Notes under the pieces: model-generated
Databases searched by the model: none
What the model was told of the DNA's origin: nothing
The model's input: the letters and a program-made list of their open reading frames with translations, nothing else
Part shown: piece by piece, positions 61,068 through 64,000 of the stretch
How the letters are laid out: the number at the start of each line of letters is the position of its first letter
Numbering within the stretch: position 1 is the first letter of the stretch
From: a bacterium
Lineage (GTDB): Bacteria > NPL-UPA2 > JAUVJM01
Direction of reading: 5' to 3'
Assembly (NCBI GenBank): GCA_030606215.1
Contig: JAUWGW010000002.1
Span: 1-64,000 of the forward strand
DNA: 64,000 bases
Program-made: the position numbers and the translations under genes

Positions 61068-62795
61068 ATGATTGGGAAAGTTGTTGGCGATTATAAGATT
61101 CTGGGAGAAATAGGGAGAGGAAGTGCGGCTGCTGTTTATAAGGCGGTTCAGGTCTCTCTTGATAGAATAGTTGCTCTCAAAGTTCTTCACTGGCGTCTCA
61201 CCAGTGACTCTGAGTATCTGAAACGCTTTTACAGGGAAGCGGAATCAGTTGCTAATCTAACCCACCCAAATATTGTCCAGATCTACGATATTGGCAGGGA
61301 AGGAGAAGTCTATTATCTTGCAATGGAATATTGCAGTGGGGCTACTTTAAATCAAATCCTGACAGAGCGGCGTAAATTGGATTTAGCCAGTGCAGACAGG
61401 ATAGTAGCTCAGATTGCTCAGGCTTTGAGTTATATTCATGAGCACGGATTTGTGCACAGAGATGTTAAACCTTCCAATATTATTGTAGATGACAATGGTC
61501 AGGTTAAAATCACGGACCTTGGTATTGCCAGGGCAATTGAAGGAACAGGGATTACAGTTTCAGGAATAATCTTAGGGACGCCTGAATATATGTCACCAGA
61601 ACAGGCGAAAGGAGAGAAGGTTAATGCGAGCACAGATATTTATTCCCTCGGAATTGTCATATATGAGATGTTAACAGGCGAGCTTCCTTTCAAAGGGAAG
61701 AATCCTGTTGCGCTTGCACGCCAGCATATTTATGAACCGCCGCCACGCCTGCATTCTTTTGGGCCAGGGATACCTCCGGGTATAGAGAAGGTAATTCTCA
61801 AAGCAATTGCAAAGTCTCCGGAGCAGAGGCACAGAAGTTGTAGAGAGTTCTTAACTGATTGGGAGGAAGCTGTCAAATTTAGCGGAACTGAGCAGGTGGG
61901 AAGGAAGAAGTGGGTTGCAAGATTTGCGTCAGCGGTGTTTCTGATTGCTGCAGCTTTAGGGTTTCTCCTCTGTAAGTTGCCCGGCTCTATGTATGTTTCA
62001 TCAATTCCACCAGATGCAGAGGTGTATCTTGACGGTGAGAAGGCTGGCATCACACCAAAAGATATAGTCAGTGTTCATCCGGGCAAACACTACCTGGTTA
62101 TTGAGAAGGATGACTATCAGGTTTACGGTATGGAGGTTAATGTGTCCAGGTGGAAGAGGCTTTCTATTTTCGTTCCACTTCAGAAAAATGTAAATCCAAC
62201 TGCGGTTAATTTGCCTTCTCATGGTACAAAGATGAAGTTGGATAGCATAACACCTCCTGATGTTGAGGTAGCAGAAGAAAAGAGGAGTGCTGGTCTTACA
62301 GAACAAAAACATCAGCTCAGGATTGTGGAAATTTCAGGGGATGAGGAGAATCCGAAAACTTTAAATGTTGGCGATATTCGTAGCGCTGATAAGTCTGAGG
62401 AGGCAATATCACAATCCGGAGAGAGCCTATCCGAAGAGAATTTGCTAACTGCAATAGATTCAGATTTCAACGAATGGATTCATAACGACAGTATGGAATA
62501 TAGCTTGCCTGATGGAGGGGTGATGGCTGAAATGCCTCCAGAGGTAGCTGAGAGGTTTATGGGAGGAGGTGTCCATGTAGGCAAGATTTCCGCTGTCAAT
62601 CGGACGACAGGTCGCGTATCGTTGCATATCGGGGGTGTAACGGAGGGAGATATACTACAGGTCGTAAGAGGAAGGAGATTTATAACAAGTATAAAAATCT
62701 TCCGTATCTACGATTTCAACACGGCAGTCGGGGCTGTTACAAAGAGCTCGGAAATCTGGAGGATAAATGCCGGAGATATTGTCATAGGGGATTAG
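61068..62795 (+). CDS. membrane Ser/Thr protein kinase with PEGA domain
   Basis: This 575-residue protein has an N-terminal Hanks-type kinase (GEIGRGSAAAVYKA; ALKVL; HRDVKPSNIIVDDNG; ITDLGIARA; GTPEYMSPEQA), one membrane helix near residue 286-305 (FASAVFLIAAALGFLLCKL), an extracytoplasmic PEGA domain (VSSIPPDAEVYLDGEKAGITP) and a C-terminal region of unknown type. It probably senses an envelope cue. It lies 109 bp after the barrel gene; the GCCTGCC/GGCGAGGC palindrome near 61009 lies between them. Confidence 0.88.
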   Translation: MIGKVVGDYKILGEIGRGSAAAVYKAVQVSLDRIVALKVLHWRLTSDSEYLKRFYREAESVANLTHPNIVQIYDIGREGEVYYLAMEYCSGATLNQILTERRKLDLASADRIVAQIAQALSYIHEHGFVHRDVKPSNIIVDDNGQVKITDLGIARAIEGTGITVSGIILGTPEYMSPEQAKGEKVNASTDIYSLGIVIYEMLTGELPFKGKNPVALARQHIYEPPPRLHSFGPGIPPGIEKVILKAIAKSPEQRHRSCREFLTDWEEAVKFSGTEQVGRKKWVARFASAVFLIAAALGFLLCKLPGSMYVSSIPPDAEVYLDGEKAGITPKDIVSVHPGKHYLVIEKDDYQVYGMEVNVSRWKRLSIFVPLQKNVNPTAVNLPSHGTKMKLDSITPPDVEVAEEKRSAGLTEQKHQLRIVEISGDEENPKTLNVGDIRSADKSEEAISQSGESLSEENLLTAIDSDFNEWIHNDSMEYSLPDGGVMAEMPPEVAERFMGGGVHVGKISAVNRTTGRVSLHIGGVTEGDILQVVRGRRFITSIKIFRIYDFNTAVGAVTKSSEIWRINAGDIVIGD

Positions 62796-62929
62796 AGTCT
62801 TACCGGGATTCCTCTTTCTTTTTGTACTTCCTCAACAGTCAAAACAACCGGCAGTCTGTGGCCACGTTTTGCCCTGGCTGTCTTGTTCAGTTCTTTAAGG
62901 TCAAGTATCAATGGGTGTAGCTTCATCAT
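62792..62929 (-). pseudogene. remnant of an integron-type tyrosine recombinase
   Basis: A 45-codon minus-strand frame reads ILDLKELNKTARAKRGHRLPVVLTVEEVQKERGI. RxKRxxRLPVVLTxEEV is the join between the N-terminal and catalytic domains of IntI-like integrases. The rest of the recombinase is missing. Its stop overlaps the kinase stop on the other strand. Confidence 0.55.
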
Positions 62930-62956
62930 ACAACTTTGGGACAACCGTTATGACTA

Positions 62957-62985
62957 TTGAAAAAACTACGTAATATTGATATAAT
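62957..62985 (+). promoter_or_regulatory. sigma70 promoter upstream of hicB
   Basis: TTGAAA (62957-62962), 17 bp, TATAAT (62980-62985). It is followed by an open frame without start codon (KEGKNAKPYQVKQVRNIIQK...YGLGGLFDV, ending 63102) that may be the remnant of a partner gene. Confidence 0.6.
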
Positions 62986-63094
62986 AAAGTTGAGGAAAAA
63001 ATTAATCTTCAAAAAGAAGGCAAAAATGCAAAACCATATCAAGTTAAACAAGTTCGAAATATTATCCAGAAATATGGGTTAGGAGGGTTATTCG

Positions 63095-63307
63095 ATGTAT
63101 AAGTATGAGATTGTTATGTACTGGAGTGCCGATGATGACGCATTTGTTGCCGAAGTGCCTGAGCTTCCTGGCTGCATGGCTCACGGGAGCACTCAGGAGG
63201 ATGCCCTGAAAAACATCAACGAAGCAATGCATCTTTGGATTGATACGGCACGTGAGCACAGCGAGCCTATTCCAGAGCCAAGGTGTCATCGTCTTATGTA
63301 CGCATAA
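63095..63307 (+). CDS. HicB family antitoxin-like protein
   Basis: This 70-residue protein has the HicB partial RNase H fold YKYEIVMYWSADDDAFVAEVPELPGCMAHGSTQEDAL. HicB normally neutralises a HicA mRNA interferase. No intact hicA is adjacent; only an open frame without start overlaps its 5' end. AGGAGGG precedes the ATG. Confidence 0.85.
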   Translation: MYKYEIVMYWSADDDAFVAEVPELPGCMAHGSTQEDALKNINEAMHLWIDTAREHSEPIPEPRCHRLMYA

Positions 63308-63331
63308 AATCAAGCCATAACAAATCAATGA

Positions 63332-63375
63332 ACCTGACCTAAAATAGCTGGCACAATTTTAGGCAGGTGATTTTT
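63332..63375 (+). terminator. intrinsic terminator after hicB
   Basis: ACCTG-a-CCTAAAAT (63332-63345) pairs with ATTTTAGG-CAGGT (63356-63368) and is followed by GATTTTT. It is a rho-independent terminator 25 bp past the hicB stop. The 63376-63560 stretch holds no recognised gene. Confidence 0.7.
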
Positions 63376-63560
63376 GTGTTAGGTGCCATGTCATCTGTTG
63401 CCTTTTGCAGTTATCAGCGTTTTCGTTCTGCGATGGTGCTATAGCTACTGGGGGGAAGAGGAAAACCACATGATAGAATCAAAAGGAAATGCCCAACCAA
63501 GTGCTGTAGCGGATGTGGACAAGCTGCGTCGATGAGTTTGGATGTTAGAGGAAATAAGAA

Positions 63561-63899
63561 TTACTTAATTGAAATCTTCTTTAATAACGGTAGGATTTGA
63601 GGGATGTGTTTTTCAATGACTTGCCACACCATCTGTCTGTCAATACCGAAATATTCGTGAATTAGTTTATTTCTCATGCCTGCCATTTGTTTCCATGGTA
63701 TGTCCGGATATTCCAGCCTGAACGTCACCGGCAAATTTTTGGTTGCTTCTCCGATAACTTCAAGGCAGCGGATGACTGCATTGACCGTCTTTTTATCCGC
63801 GGAAAAATCTTTAAAAGACATCCCTTTGGTAAATTCAAGAATATCTCCGCATGATTCTATTAAATCATTTATATAGTCTCGAACATCACGCTCTTTCAT
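63561..63899 (-). CDS. hepT: HepT-like ribonuclease toxin (DUF86)
   Basis: This 112-residue helical protein has the HEPN motif RNKLIHEYFGID near residue 79, the catalytic Rx4-6H of HepT toxins. It is blocked by adenylylation from its partner MntA. It starts by ATGA overlap with the nucleotidyltransferase gene upstream. Confidence 0.9.
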   Translation of the reverse strand: MKERDVRDYINDLIESCGDILEFTKGMSFKDFSADKKTVNAVIRCLEVIGEATKNLPVTFRLEYPDIPWKQMAGMRNKLIHEYFGIDRQMVWQVIEKHIPQILPLLKKISIK

Positions 63900-64000
63900 A
63901 CCATCTGAACTTCTTTCAAAATATACTCTCCTATGTAAGGTCTTAAAGCCCTACGAGAAACAAGCTCAACCTTGATATTCAACAGATTAGATAATTCCTC
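63896..64000 (-). CDS. MntA-like nucleotidyltransferase antitoxin, partial (window edge)
   Basis: Thirty-four C-terminal codons (EELSNLLNIKVELVSRRALR ... YILKEVQMV) are visible before the window edge. The phrase LNIKVELVSRRALRPYI is typical of the C-terminal part of minimal MNT nucleotidyltransferases. It overlaps hepT by four bases, forming a type VII toxin-antitoxin pair. The N-terminus lies outside. Confidence 0.75.
   Translation of the reverse strand, partial: EELSNLLNIKVELVSRRALRPYIGEYILKEVQMV

Noticed and set aside
1-64000. CRISPR array
   Set aside because: No regularly spaced identical short repeats were seen; the repeated motifs present are IS ends and two dispersed palindromes.

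Overview
The window is a chromosomal segment of an uncultured-looking, Gram-negative, probably anaerobic bacterium. Evidence for an outer membrane is the CMP-Kdo synthetase plus Kdo-modifying pair, a phosphate porin-like barrel and a PorV/TraF-like barrel protein. Evidence for anaerobic C1 metabolism is an AcsE-like methyltransferase, two RACo-type corrinoid-protein activases, MetF, a formate/nitrite channel and MinD-type ATPases carrying ferredoxin domains. No rRNA, CODH or acetyl-CoA synthase gene is present. The phylum cannot be fixed from the sequence; gene style fits candidate phyla such as Omnitrophota or similar, which is an inference.

Region 1 (1-12740) is a defence/mobile island: a frameshifted HTH gene, radC, hsdR, an IS1202-type (ISNCY) element with 18-bp target duplication, abiEi-abiEii, hsdM, hsdS, a cyclase-like gene with two unknown partners, and a zeta-type kinase toxin with a tiny partner. 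The IS sits exactly in the abiE control region and separates two copies of the AbiEi-type inverted repeat.

Region 2 (13012-24700) is core: AcsE-like, FmdB, a CoA-disulfide-reductase-like flavoprotein, then a complete phosphate regulon on the minus strand (phoBR; porin-pstS-pstC-pstA-pstB-phoU) with a candidate Pho box, and a Fur-family regulator with its own promoter/operator.

Region 3 (24700-40500) is redox and C1 metabolism: Mrp ATPase, metallo-hydrolase, PPOX protein, a fused double MinD-ferredoxin protein, YggS, ferredoxin, RACo x2, DUF89, ABC exporter, MetF and FocA. Between about 29.4 and 35.2 kb it is littered with truncated genes: at least three degraded copies or fragments of SAM methyltransferases, a racemase/tRNA-binding chimera and a CooT-like stub.

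Region 4 (40394-44700) follows a tRNA-Gln gene: Fic protein, a decayed type I-like restriction-modification system and two unknown genes.

Region 5 (44838-57621): an APC permease fused to a PTS EIIA domain, split transketolase, sugar isomerase, a GH78-like glycosidase, and a kdsB-kdnB-kdnA operon that predicts 8-amino-Kdo in the lipopolysaccharide; then dinG.

Region 6 (57600-64000): methyltransferase, ABM-domain protein, DUF433/DUF5615 toxin-antitoxin, outer-membrane barrel, PEGA-domain Ser/Thr kinase, integrase remnant, HicB, and HepT/MntA running off the end. No CRISPR array was seen.
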